In this document: positions 11,582-19,219 of the stretch, in pieces | How positions within the stretch are numbered: position 1 is the first letter of the stretch | Layout: every line of letters begins with the position of its first letter | NCBI RefSeq assembly: GCF_021390425.1 | Contig: NZ_JAJUWY010000001.1 | Coordinates: 434,001 to 498,000 of the forward strand | From: Lysobacter sp. GX 14042 | GTDB taxonomy: Bacteria; Pseudomonadota; Gammaproteobacteria; Xanthomonadales; Xanthomonadaceae | DNA length: 64,000 nucleotides | Reading direction: 5' to 3' | Position numbers and translations under genes: made by a program | The notes under the pieces: generated by a model | The model's database searches: none | What the model was told of the DNA's origin: nothing | Seen by the model: only the letters and a program-made list of their open reading frames with translations

Positions 11582-12666
11582 CAGCCGTGCCTGTCGCGGA
11601 ACGCGCCCATGAACCCGACCAGCGCCTGCACCCCCGCTTGGGGCATCGCGTTGTAGATCGAGGCCCGGATCCCACCGAGCGCGCGGTGGCCCTTGAGCCC
11701 GATCAACCCGGCATCCGCGGCCTGCTCCAGGAACAGCGGCTCCAGCGCCGTGTCATGCAGGAAGAACGGCACGTTCATCCGCGAACGCACCGCCGGCACG
11801 ACCGGGTTGCGGTAGAAGCCGCCGGAGCCGTCGATCGCGGCGTACAGCGCGGCGGCCTTGCGCGCATTGCGGCGCTCGAACTCCGGCACCCCGCCCTCGG
11901 CCAGCATCCACTTGAACACCAGCCCGGCCAGGTACCAGTTGAAGGTCGGCGGGGTGTTGAGCATCGAACGCGCAGCGGCGTGGGCGCGGTAGTCGAAGAT
12001 CGGTGCGCGCGGCTGCCCGGCGCGCTCGAGCAGGTCCGGGCGGATCACCGCCAGCGAGACGCCCGAAGGACCCAGGTTCTTCTGCGCGCCGGCATAGACC
12101 ATGCCCAGCCGGCTGAAGTCGAGCGGCCGCGCGGCGATGCTCGAACTGAAGTCGCCGATCAGCGGGGTGTCCCCGACCTCCGGCACGCCGGCGAACTCGA
12201 TCCCGTGGATGGTCTCGTTGTCGGTGTAGTGCAGGTAGGCCGCGCCGGGCGAGCGCCGCCACTGCGCGACCGGCGCGATGTCGACATACCCGGCAGTGGC
12301 CCCGTCGGCGGCCAGGTTGACCGCCACCATCGGCTCGGCCTGGCGCACCGCGGTCTCGCCCCAGTGGCCGGTCACCACGTAGTCGGCCACCTGCCCCGGC
12401 GCGGCGAAGTTCAGCGCGATCAATGCCTGCTGGGTGGTCGCACCCCCGGTGAGGAACAGCACGGCGTGGTCGTCGGGAATCGCCAGCAGGCGGCGCAGGT
12501 CGGCTTCGGCCTGCTCGGCGACCTCCATGAAATCCGGACCGCGATGGCTGAGCTCGAGCACCGAGGCACCGGTGTCGCGCCACAGCGGGAGCGTGTCGCG
12601 CGCCTGCTCGAGGACGGCTTCGGGCAGCGTGGCAGGGCCAGCGCTGAAGTTGAACGCGCGTTCCAT
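11581..12666 (-). CDS. serC: Phosphoserine aminotransferase
   Basis: The 361-residue PLP enzyme makes 3-phosphoserine (serine pathway) and also acts in pyridoxal phosphate synthesis. It begins with the family start [20 protein letters not shown]. The PLP lysine is K196 in [12 protein letters not shown], and the phosphate-binding GGATTQQA and the C-terminal [13 protein letters not shown] are typical. Full length for the family (about 360). It is the first gene of a serC-aroA operon; the chorismate mutase/prephenate dehydratase gene pheA, which sits between these two in many relatives, is absent. Confidence 0.96.
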   Translation of the reverse strand: MERAFNFSAGPATLPEAVLEQARDTLPLWRDTGASVLELSHRGPDFMEVAEQAEADLRRLLAIPDDHAVLFLTGGATTQQALIALNFAAPGQVADYVVTGHWGETAVRQAEPMVAVNLAADGATAGYVDIAPVAQWRRSPGAAYLHYTDNETIHGIEFAGVPEVGDTPLIGDFSSSIAARPLDFSRLGMVYAGAQKNLGPSGVSLAVIRPDLLERAGQPRAPIFDYRAHAAARSMLNTPPTFNWYLAGLVFKWMLAEGGVPEFERRNARKAAALYAAIDGSGGFYRNPVVPAVRSRMNVPFFLHDTALEPLFLEQAADAGLIGLKGHRALGGIRASIYNAMPQAGVQALVGFMGAFRDRHG

Positions 12667-12726
12667 CGGGATCTCCTGATACGAATCAACCAGCGTGGCC
12701 GAACCGGCCCGGGACGAACCGTCGGC

Positions 12727-13509
12727 TCAAGCGCCCCAGGTAAGCAACAACGCCAGCACCCCGGCGATCAATGCCGCCGCCAGCAACACCCAGGGCAGAT
12801 GGCGCCATGAGCCGCCTGCCGGCGTTTTCGCGACGTGCTCGAACGTCTCCGCCGGGTACTCCGGCGCAACCTGCTTCAGCACCGGCGTGCGCGTCAGTGG
12901 CGACTCGACCACAAAGCGCTGGGCATTGCCGACCAGCAGCTGGTCACCGGCCCCCAGCACCGCCTCCCGGACCGGATGGCCGTTGACCAGGCAGCGCGCC
13001 TGCTCGCCCGCCTGCAGCATGACGCCGCGGCCGTGCGGCAGCAGGCACAGGTGGCGGTCGACGATGCCCGGTTCCTCCAGGCGGATGTCCGCATCGGCGG
13101 CGCTGCCCAGCGTGCGTGCGCGGTCCAGGGTGAAGCTGCGGCCGTGGTGCAGCCCGCCCACGCCGCGCAGCACCTGGCGGGTGGCCGCCGGCATCTCCAG
13201 CCCGTCGTCCGGGGCGCTCCGGGGCTCCGGCCCGAGCAGCCCGAGCTCGATGCCGTCGATGTGCACCGCGTCCCCGGCGCGCAGCAGCGCCATGCGTTTG
13301 ACCGGCCGGCCGTTCACGTGCACGCGGCTGCCACCCTCGCGCAACTGCAGCCAGCTGCCGCGGCCATCGATGCTGACCTGGATGCGCGCCTCATGGCCGC
13401 GACCGACCAGCCGCAGGCCCTCGGGGCCGTGGCCGACGGCATGCACGCCCGGCCCGAGCACCAGGTCTTCGCGGCTGCGGTCAGGGAATCGGAATCGAAG
13501 GGTTTCCAC
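12727..13509 (-). CDS. Membrane-anchored protein with two FHA-like domains
   Basis: A 260-residue protein. FHA domains bind phosphothreonine. Two FHA-like repeats can be seen: about 15-95 (ending in VHVNGRPVKRMALLRAGDAV) and about 120-205 (RTLGSAADADIRLEEPGIVD, RHLCLL, CLVNGHPVREAVLGAGDQLL). Both keep the NG-hairpin, but the usual Gly-Arg of the phosphopeptide site is GH or GS, so binding may be altered. A single C-terminal transmembrane helix (about 237-257, LPWVLLAAALIAGVLALLLT) anchors it, leaving the FHA part in the cytosol. The start is GTG 13509 (METLRFRFPDRS); the longer open frame upstream runs through the next gene. Confidence 0.72.
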   Translation of the reverse strand: METLRFRFPDRSREDLVLGPGVHAVGHGPEGLRLVGRGHEARIQVSIDGRGSWLQLREGGSRVHVNGRPVKRMALLRAGDAVHIDGIELGLLGPEPRSAPDDGLEMPAATRQVLRGVGGLHHGRSFTLDRARTLGSAADADIRLEEPGIVDRHLCLLPHGRGVMLQAGEQARCLVNGHPVREAVLGAGDQLLVGNAQRFVVESPLTRTPVLKQVAPEYPAETFEHVAKTPAGGSWRHLPWVLLAAALIAGVLALLLTWGA

Positions 13510-13615
13510 GCGGCGGGAATCTACCACGCCACGCCCCGTGGGCGGGCGCCGCGCCGCATCGCTTGATCGTGCCGGGGGCGGAGTCACAATGTGTTCCCAC
13601 CCCACGGACGCCCGC

Positions 13616-13891
13616 ATGGCCAGCATCGACATCCGCCACCCGCATTCCCTGCCCCCGGCGCACGCACGCCAGCGGGTCCAGGAAGTCGCCGAGATCCTCA
13701 CCCAGCGCTTCGGCGTGCATAGCGAGTGGGACGGCGACATCCTCGGCTTCTCCGGGATGGGGGTGGAGGGCCACCTGGCGCTGCTGCCCGGCGAACTGCA
13801 TTTCAGCGCGCAACTAGGCTTCCTGCTGGCCGCCATGCAGGGGTCCATCGAACAGGAGGTCCGCCGCGTGCTGGCCGAGCGCTTCGGTTGA
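13616..13891 (+). CDS. Polyhydroxyalkanoic acid system family protein
   Basis: A 91-residue protein of the PHA-granule-associated family (PF09650-like): MASIDIRHPHSLPPAHARQR, then VAEILTQRFGVHSEWDGDIL and a FSGMGVEGHLALLPGELHFS strand pattern. Such proteins are often encoded with polyhydroxyalkanoate genes but also occur alone in this group of bacteria; no PHA synthase or phasin is visible here. It is divergent from the FHA gene. The function is unproven. Confidence 0.75.
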   Translation: MASIDIRHPHSLPPAHARQRVQEVAEILTQRFGVHSEWDGDILGFSGMGVEGHLALLPGELHFSAQLGFLLAAMQGSIEQEVRRVLAERFG

Positions 13892-13970
13892 CCGTGCCTG
13901 CGGTCACCCCGCGCATGCGCCGCCGTCCTTACCGTGCCAGCCGCCGGCCCACTGGAGATAGCCCGCCCCC

Positions 13971-14939
13971 ATGCCGACCCTGAGCTTCATTGCCATCACC
14001 CTGCTGGTCACGGTGGTGGCCGGAGGCGCGACCAGTTTCTGGGTGCGCCGCAACCGCTATCGCAACCTGGTCCGCTGCGCCGGCCTGCGCGCGCTGTCGG
14101 CGATGCGCTGGCGGGAGTATTCGCGGTTCGTGGTCGAGGGGCTGCAGCAGCGCGGGTTCCATCCCAGCCGCCAGCAGCCGGACGCCGACCGCGGCCAGGA
14201 CGCCGACCTGTTGCTAATCCGCGGCGGTCATACCTGGCTGCTCGGTTGCCGCCAAGGCCTGGATTCGCAGATGGGAACGGAGGCGGTCGAACGGCTGGCC
14301 CGCTCGGTGCGCCTGAGCGAGGCGCGCGGTGGCGTGCTGGCGACCCTGGGCGGGTTCACCCCGGCCGCGCGCAAGCTCGACATGGGCGTGGAGCTGATCG
14401 ACGGCCCCGCGCTGTGGTCGCTGGTCGAACCGGTGCTGCCGGACAGCCTGCTGGAGGACGTGCGCGCCCAGGCCAAGGGGCAGATCCACCGCGAGGGACT
14501 GCTGGGCTGGCTCATCGCCTTTTTGCTCGGCATGGCCCTGGCCTGGCTGTTGACGCCCTACCTGGCCGCCGATTCCGCAGCCCCGGCCGCACCCATTATT
14601 GGCAATGGCCCGGACGCTACGACCCCGGAGGTCCAGGCACCACCGGAGGCCGCGCCACCGCCGCTGCCCGATGACCTGCTGCGTCCGGTCGCACTGAGCG
14701 AGGAGGAGCAGCGCGGCCGGGTGCTCGACGAGATCAGCGCGCTCCCCGACGTGCGCCATGCCGGCTGGGCCACCCGCTCCACCCTGGTGGTGCGGCTGGA
14801 GCACCAGGCCGATGATGCGCTGATCGACACGATCTGCGGCATCCTGCTGCCCTACCCGTTGGTGCGCGACCAGCGGGTGCAGTTGCAGCCGCCGGAAGGC
14901 GGCGGGCGGGTGCGGTTTACCCAGTGCGCGCTGTATTGA
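13971..14939 (+). CDS. Two-helix membrane protein with Mrr-like endonuclease-fold domain
   Basis: A 322-residue protein of unknown role. Transmembrane helices are predicted at about 3-24 and 175-197 (GLLGWLIAFLLGMALAWLLT). Between them lies a domain resembling the Mrr restriction-endonuclease fold: RWREYSRFVVEGLQQRGFHP, then DADLLLIRGGHTWLLGCRQG, then GTEAVERLARSVRLSEARGG. The Mrr catalytic lysine (usually QxK) appears as CRQ, so nuclease activity is doubtful. A Pro-rich spacer and a C-terminal domain (about 240-322) follow, probably periplasmic. It may be a structural or sensing protein rather than a restriction enzyme. Confidence 0.6.
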   Translation: MPTLSFIAITLLVTVVAGGATSFWVRRNRYRNLVRCAGLRALSAMRWREYSRFVVEGLQQRGFHPSRQQPDADRGQDADLLLIRGGHTWLLGCRQGLDSQMGTEAVERLARSVRLSEARGGVLATLGGFTPAARKLDMGVELIDGPALWSLVEPVLPDSLLEDVRAQAKGQIHREGLLGWLIAFLLGMALAWLLTPYLAADSAAPAAPIIGNGPDATTPEVQAPPEAAPPPLPDDLLRPVALSEEEQRGRVLDEISALPDVRHAGWATRSTLVVRLEHQADDALIDTICGILLPYPLVRDQRVQLQPPEGGGRVRFTQCALY

Positions 14940-14988
14940 GACGGAGCCGGACCTCAATACGCTCCTGGCCCCAGGTGCCCCGCTTGGG

Positions 14989-15630
14989 CTACACCCCTTT
15001 TCCGAACCAGTGCGGCTCGTGCGCGAGCGCGAGCAACTCGCGGTCCTCCGGGGTGTCGCCGTAGGCGAAGACCCTGTCGAAGCGTTCCGGAGGAAACCGG
15101 GCCATGACGCGGCGGGCCTTTTCCGCCCGGACACACTGCGCGCCCAGGTAGCGACCGGTCAGCCTGCCGCCACGCTGCTCCAGCAATGAGCACAACAGCT
15201 CGAGCCCCTGCTCGCGGCACCAGGGCCGCAGGTAGACATCGAGTCCGCCGGACACCACCACGACGGTATCCCCGCGCGCCTTGTGCCAGGCGATGCGCTC
15301 CATGGCCGTGGGACGGAGCACACCCGGCAGGAACTCCCCGGCAAACCGGCGCCCCCGAACTTCCAGTTCGTCACCGGGCACCCGCCAGAAGCCGAGGAAG
15401 CAGATGACCGCCCGGATGGCCACGCCGGAAACGAGCCCGGCCTTGTAGCCGAGCACCAGCGGCAACACCAACAGCTTTGCCAGCCGCTGGCGGCCGGGCC
15501 GCACCGCTGCGTACATGAAGTCCGGCATCGTCTCGCGGGTGGTGATGGTCCCATCGAAATCGAAGAGCGCCAGGTCGGATCGATGCCCACGCCGCTGCAT
15601 CGCGCCGTCCGTCGCGTTGACCACTCCCAT
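14989..15630 (-). CDS. HAD-IB family hydrolase (phosphoserine-phosphatase-like)
   Basis: A 213-residue HAD-superfamily phosphatase. Motif I is ALFDFDGTITTRETM (nucleophile in the first Asp of DFDGT), motif II VVVSGG, a motif III lysine in RAEKARRVM and motif IV FAYGDTPEDREL. The hydrophobic stretch LLVLPLVLGYKAGLVSG belongs to the cap. This HAD-IB group includes SerB and several putative phosphomonoesterases; the substrate cannot be told. ATG 15630 gives a 30-residue lead-in; ATG 15600 (MQRRGHRSDLALFDFDG) is an alternative. Confidence 0.8.
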   Translation of the reverse strand: MGVVNATDGAMQRRGHRSDLALFDFDGTITTRETMPDFMYAAVRPGRQRLAKLLVLPLVLGYKAGLVSGVAIRAVICFLGFWRVPGDELEVRGRRFAGEFLPGVLRPTAMERIAWHKARGDTVVVVSGGLDVYLRPWCREQGLELLCSLLEQRGGRLTGRYLGAQCVRAEKARRVMARFPPERFDRVFAYGDTPEDRELLALAHEPHWFGKGV

Positions 15631-15702
15631 ATGGATGCACTCCTGCGCTGGCGTCCGGAGGAGCATAAAGCCCCCGTGGCCCTCCGGTCGCCCACGCAAA
15701 AA

Positions 15703-15721
15703 CGCCCCCGCGAAGGGGGCG
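15703..15721 (-). terminator. Rho-independent terminator of the small Lys/Ser/Gln-rich gene
   Basis: On the minus strand the hairpin CGCCCCC-TTCGC-GGGGGCG is followed directly by a T5 tract (GTTTTTGCG). It lies 22 bp beyond the stop of the 44-codon gene and before the HAD gene, so it separates the two transcripts. Confidence 0.8.
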
Positions 15722-15743
15722 CTTCGTGCCCTCAGGCCCGGGA

Positions 15744-15878
15744 TCAACGTGCTTTCTTGCTGCTGCTCTTGTCGTCCTTCCCGGAGGCCGACTTGCTCTG
15801 CTTCTGGTTCTGGCTGCCTTGGCTTTCCTGGCCCTGCTTGCTCTTGCTTTGCTGGCTCTCGTTGCTCTTGGTTGGCAT
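15744..15878 (-). CDS. 44-residue Lys/Ser/Gln-rich hydrophilic protein
   Basis: A short gene with ATG at 15878 and TGA at 15744. The product starts MPTKSNESQQSKSKQGQ and ends DDKSSSKKAR; more than half of its residues are Ser, Lys or Gln, with no hydrophobic core. This composition is that of a disordered hydrophilin or stress-induced small protein; I recognise no named family. Support: a purine-rich GAGAGAGA upstream of the ATG, and a rho-independent terminator 22 bp downstream. It stands alone between the HAD gene and a VOC gene. Confidence 0.72.
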   Translation of the reverse strand: MPTKSNESQQSKSKQGQESQGSQNQKQSKSASGKDDKSSSKKAR

Positions 15879-16004
15879 GACAGTGTCTCTCTCAGGCAAT
15901 GCCGGGATTCCGGCTGCGCCAGATCACTCCCGTCGCGATCAAACAGGCGTGAAAACGACAGTCCATGCCTGAAGCGTTCACACTGGCCCGCCCGGAGACG
16001 GTCG

Positions 16005-16397
16005 TCATGAGCCCGTCGCGGCGAGCTGCTGGCTGACCCACCAAGTGGTGCCGCCCGGGTCGCGGACGCCGCCCCGCTTGTCCGCATCATCCTTCTGGAC
16101 CGGCGCCTGCACCGACGTGGCACCGGCCCGCAGGGCGCGCGCATGGGTCGCGTCCACATCGGCGACGTAGACGTGTACATGGGCGTGCACCGCCGGCCAG
16201 CCCTCGATCGCATCCGCAAGCATCACCACGCTGTCGTCAATGCGCACCTCGGCATGCCGGAGCCGGCCGCCTTCGCCGGGGACGACCCGCAACGGTTCGC
16301 CATCGAAAACGGCCCTGAGGAAATCGACGGTGGCCTGGGCGCCGTCGACCAGCAGATAGGGTGAAACGGAGTTGTAGCCGTGGGGTTTGAATGCCAT
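16005..16397 (-). CDS. VOC superfamily protein (PhnB-like glyoxalase fold)
   Basis: A 130-residue protein of the vicinal-oxygen-chelate fold, PhnB/YdeM-like: GYNSVSPYLLVDGAQATVDF at the start, RLRHAEVRIDDSVVMLAD in the middle, HVHVYVADVDATHARALRAG and RGGVRDPGGTTWWVS at the end. These proteins range from glyoxalases to antibiotic-binding proteins; the metal-binding residues are only partly recognisable, so enzyme activity is open. It is the second gene of a tandem VOC pair (37-bp gap). Confidence 0.8.
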   Translation of the reverse strand: MAFKPHGYNSVSPYLLVDGAQATVDFLRAVFDGEPLRVVPGEGGRLRHAEVRIDDSVVMLADAIEGWPAVHAHVHVYVADVDATHARALRAGATSVQAPVQKDDADKRGGVRDPGGTTWWVSQQLAATGS

Positions 16398-16433
16398 CGG
16401 TGCTCTCCTGTGGATGTCCGGCGATCGGCCGCC

Positions 16434-16793
16434 TCAGGTCTCCGGGTCCGACCAGACCGCGAACTCGTTGCCGCTCGGCTCGGTGAAGTGGAACCGGCGC
16501 CCGCCAGGAAACGAAAAGATGGGCTTCACGATCTCCCCGCCGGCTGCCGTCACCCCGGCGAGGGTCTCCTCAAGCTGCCGGCTGTAGAAGACGAGCAGCG
16601 CACTGCCCTGCCCAACACGGGCGGCCAGCCCGGAGCGATAAAAACCACCATCCAGGCCCTGGTCCGAAAACGCGGCGTAGTCCGGGCCGTAATCCTCGAA
16701 CGACCAGCCGAACGCCTTGCCGAAGAAGCGTTTCGTCGCCTCCAGGTCGCGTGCCGGGTACTCGACGTAGTTAAGCTTCTCGTGCGCTGGCAT
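16434..16793 (-). CDS. VOC superfamily protein (glyoxalase/bleomycin-resistance-like)
   Basis: A 119-residue single VOC unit pair: KLNYVEYPARDLEATKRFFG, FGWSFEDYGPDYAAF, and a C-terminal FSFPGGRRFHFTEPSGNEFA with the usual F-x-D/E-P-x-GN signature and conserved Glu. The layout is like YdhR/CarD-neighbouring VOC proteins often called glyoxalases; the substrate is unknown. Its neighbour at 16005 is a second, more distant VOC protein, so the pair could form a heteromer or reflect an old duplication. Confidence 0.8.
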   Translation of the reverse strand: MPAHEKLNYVEYPARDLEATKRFFGKAFGWSFEDYGPDYAAFSDQGLDGGFYRSGLAARVGQGSALLVFYSRQLEETLAGVTAAGGEIVKPIFSFPGGRRFHFTEPSGNEFAVWSDPET

Positions 16794-16859
16794 GTGTGCC
16801 TCCTCAGGCTGCGTCCCGAATCCGCGCGCAGTGCGATGCGCGCCTCGGCTTCCGGAGCA

Positions 16860-17162
16860 TCAGCTGCCCCAATCAGTGAACACCCCGACGGCCAGCTCGG
16901 CCCAGATCCACAGGAAGACCGCCGCGCAGGCAAGCCCGACCAGCAGCCGGTGCCGGCGCTGGACCTTTCTGGCCAGGAATACGAACAGGCTGGCGATGCC
17001 GAACAGGAGCACGCCCATGACCAGGAAGTCGGACCTGGTCCACACCACTTCCGGGGTGAACTGCATTGCCACCAGCGGGCTCAGCAACAGCAAGCCGGTA
17101 CCCAGCGCGATCCACAGGAACACGCTGTTGCGGACTAGAGGGTCGTTGGTTCTGGCGATCAT
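16860..17162 (-). CDS. Small three-helix membrane protein
   Basis: A 100-residue protein with three predicted transmembrane helices at about 11-33 (NSVFLWIALGTGLLLLSPLV), 45-66 (FLVMGVLLFGIASLFVFLA) and 72-93 (LLVGLACAAVFLWIWAELAV). The short loop between helices 2 and 3 is basic (RKVQRRHR), which suggests it faces the cytosol. It resembles unnamed small membrane proteins common in Xanthomonadaceae; I assign no function. Confidence 0.7.
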   Translation of the reverse strand: MIARTNDPLVRNSVFLWIALGTGLLLLSPLVAMQFTPEVVWTRSDFLVMGVLLFGIASLFVFLARKVQRRHRLLVGLACAAVFLWIWAELAVGVFTDWGS

Positions 17163-17222
17163 TGGTGGAATTCCGTATCGGGTGACCCGGACAATAAAGG
17201 AGTGCGCGTACGGTGGCGGCCC

Positions 17223-17549
17223 CTACCCGAATGCAATCCGGTACGGCCGTTCGATCGCGTCGCGCAGCTGCCCCAGCGAGAATACGCGCCCGAACTCCGC
17301 GAACTTGCGCCCGTCGAACCAGACCTGCACCACCGGCAGGGAAAAGACCCCCTCCTGCGCGCAGACCGCCGAGGCCGCGCCCTGGCAATCGAGGTAGCAG
17401 GATTCCAGCGCGGGGAACTCGTCCGCCAGCATCGCGTCCAGCTTTGGCTTCAGTGCCCGGCAGACACCGCAGTCCCCGCCACCGAACAGCAGCAGCACCG
17501 CGCCCTGCCTGCGCCGCTCCAGTTCTGCGGGGTCGTGGACCTCCTGCAT
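17223..17549 (-). CDS. Thioredoxin-like protein
   Basis: A 108-residue cytosolic thioredoxin-fold protein with the redox motif C27-G-V-C30 (GGGDCGVCRALKPKLDAML) and a cis-proline strand FSLPVVQVWFDGRKF. It lacks the classical WCGPC wording, so it is a thioredoxin-like oxidoreductase rather than TrxA. ATG 17549 overlaps the stop of the upstream hydrolase gene (ATG and the TGA share one base), so the two are translationally coupled. Confidence 0.82.
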   Translation of the reverse strand: MQEVHDPAELERRRQGAVLLLFGGGDCGVCRALKPKLDAMLADEFPALESCYLDCQGAASAVCAQEGVFSLPVVQVWFDGRKFAEFGRVFSLGQLRDAIERPYRIAFG

Positions 17550-18535
17550 CAGTCGACCTGCAGATGCCGCCGGAAGAACGCAACGACCGCGGCATTCAGG
17601 GTCCGATGCCAGGCTAGCCGGTCGAATCCGTCCGGATCCTCGCAGATCCCGGGCGCCGTTTCCGCCAGCCGCGGGGTACACGGCGCCAGGTAGGCGAAGT
17701 GGCCCGCCCCTCTGGCGAGGTGGTACTCGGGCGCGGCAGGCAGCGCCGTGCGGATGGCCTCGATGTGTTCGAACTCCACGCCGTCCCCGCCCTGCTCCGA
17801 GGCCCACAGCTGGACCGGCACGCGCACCGTCCGCAGCCCCGCGGCATCGAACAGGTTCAGCGGATCCACGACCACGGCCGCACGGATGCGTGGGTCGGCG
17901 ACGGGTTCCAGCGTCGGCTCGCCAATCCGGATCCCGCGACACAGGGGCATCACCAGCGACCACCAGCGGGCGCACAGACGCTCCCCTGCGGCAGCCACGC
18001 TGGGTGTCGCGCCGGCCAGCGCCAGCGCCGTGTACCCGCCCCGTGAGAACCCGAATACTCCGATTGCTTCGGGATCAAGCTGCCGGCGCGAGCGCCAGCC
18101 CTCCAACATGAAGGAGACGACCCGGCTCGCATCCCGCGGCCGGGATTCGAATATGCCGACCTGCTGCGCCGCCGAATCATCGCCGAAGCTGTCCCCCGGA
18201 TGGTTGAACGTCACCACCACGAAGCCCGCGTCCGCCAATGCCGTGGCGGTGTCGTGGTGCCCCATGAGGGTGCCACCCTGTCCGTGCGAGATCACGACCA
18301 GGGGCAAGGCGTCGCCCTCCACGGGGCAGCCGGGGTTGCCCTGCAAGTCATACGGACCCGAGCGGGCGGAAACCGGAGCACTCGCGCAGGGGCTCCACAC
18401 CATGGCCTGGATGGCGGGCCCGGCGCCTGATGCCGGCACCTCGGCGCGCTCGTAGCCGGCGGCCAGCGCATTTCCGCCCGTGGCAATGAACGCGAGTACC
18501 GCGCCGAGCACCAGCCGGGGCGAAGGAAAGATCAC
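17549..18535 (-). CDS. Secreted alpha/beta hydrolase (dienelactone-hydrolase / PAF-acetylhydrolase-like)
   Basis: A 328-residue protein with an N-terminal signal peptide (VIFPSPRLVLGAVLAFIATG then GNALA). The hydrolase core shows an oxyanion-type VVISHGQGGTLMGH, the nucleophile elbow GFSRGGYTA, a likely acid in VVVDPLNLFDA and a C-terminal His in GAGHFAYLAP. This combination fits periplasmic hydrolases of the PAF-acetylhydrolase/dienelactone group acting on esters; the substrate is unknown. The GTG start at 18535 overlaps the stop of the upstream gene by 4 bp. Confidence 0.8.
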   Translation of the reverse strand: MIFPSPRLVLGAVLAFIATGGNALAAGYERAEVPASGAGPAIQAMVWSPCASAPVSARSGPYDLQGNPGCPVEGDALPLVVISHGQGGTLMGHHDTATALADAGFVVVTFNHPGDSFGDDSAAQQVGIFESRPRDASRVVSFMLEGWRSRRQLDPEAIGVFGFSRGGYTALALAGATPSVAAAGERLCARWWSLVMPLCRGIRIGEPTLEPVADPRIRAAVVVDPLNLFDAAGLRTVRVPVQLWASEQGGDGVEFEHIEAIRTALPAAPEYHLARGAGHFAYLAPCTPRLAETAPGICEDPDGFDRLAWHRTLNAAVVAFFRRHLQVD

Positions 18536-19086
18536 GCCTGGCCGCCCGGGCGCAGTTCGATGCCCAGCGCCGGCGCGACCGCGCGCATCGCCTCGTTGTC
18601 GCGGCTCAGGGTGATCCAGCCCGCGAGGGTGTCGGTGCCGGTTTCCCACAACCACAGGGTGTAGCCGTAGGCACGCAGGGCGTCGTAGCCCACCTGCAGC
18701 AGGTCGGGAATGCTCGCGCCAGCGAGGAATTCGTCGTCGGTCGGGTCCTCTACGCCCCAGTCGAGCTCGAGGTTCCAGCGGGCCACGAGTTCGTTGATGC
18801 TTTCGATGAACGCGGCCGCGTCCCCGTCGTGGAGCTGGAAGCCGGATTTCCAGTCGATGATGTCCTTCAGCACCCAGGCCGGCTCGAACTCGTCCTCGCC
18901 GGCGTCGAGGGTGGCATCGCGGTAGCCGTCGAACTGCTGCAGCGCGGTTTCCTCGTCGCCGGGGTTGATCAGCAACAGCAGTTGCCAGACCAGCGCTTCG
19001 GTATCGGCGTCCTCGTCGATCACGGATTCGGGATCCAGGCCGGCGAAGTTGTCGTCCGGGTCGAACTCGTCGTCAGGTCTGTGCAT
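18532..19086 (-). CDS. Acidic cytosolic protein, DUF6630-like
   Basis: A 184-residue acidic protein (start MHRPDDEFDPDDNFAGLDPE) without signal or membrane segment. The central part ALVWQLLLLINPGDEETALQ and the tail YGYTLWLWETGTDTLAGWIT match my memory of the DUF6630 family found in Xanthomonas and Stenotrophomonas; no activity is known for it. It is the first gene of a three-gene run with the hydrolase and the thioredoxin-like gene, all overlapping. Confidence 0.6.
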   Translation of the reverse strand: MHRPDDEFDPDDNFAGLDPESVIDEDADTEALVWQLLLLINPGDEETALQQFDGYRDATLDAGEDEFEPAWVLKDIIDWKSGFQLHDGDAAAFIESINELVARWNLELDWGVEDPTDDEFLAGASIPDLLQVGYDALRAYGYTLWLWETGTDTLAGWITLSRDNEAMRAVAPALGIELRPGGQA

Positions 19087-19219
19087 GTCGGCCACGTGGA
19101 CGGGCGGGCCGCACAGGATAATCGCAGCGGCGCCGGCGCACGCCGGCACCGGCCGTCTGCGGGTTCCCGGCCGTGCTTCCGCGCTGTCGTTTGCGCCGCC
19201 GAGCCCGCAAACTGTGCAC

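Noticed and set aside
13971-14939. Calling the Mrr-like membrane protein a restriction enzyme
   Set aside because: The catalytic lysine is not seen and the protein is flanked by transmembrane helices, so the fold similarity alone does not support a defence function.
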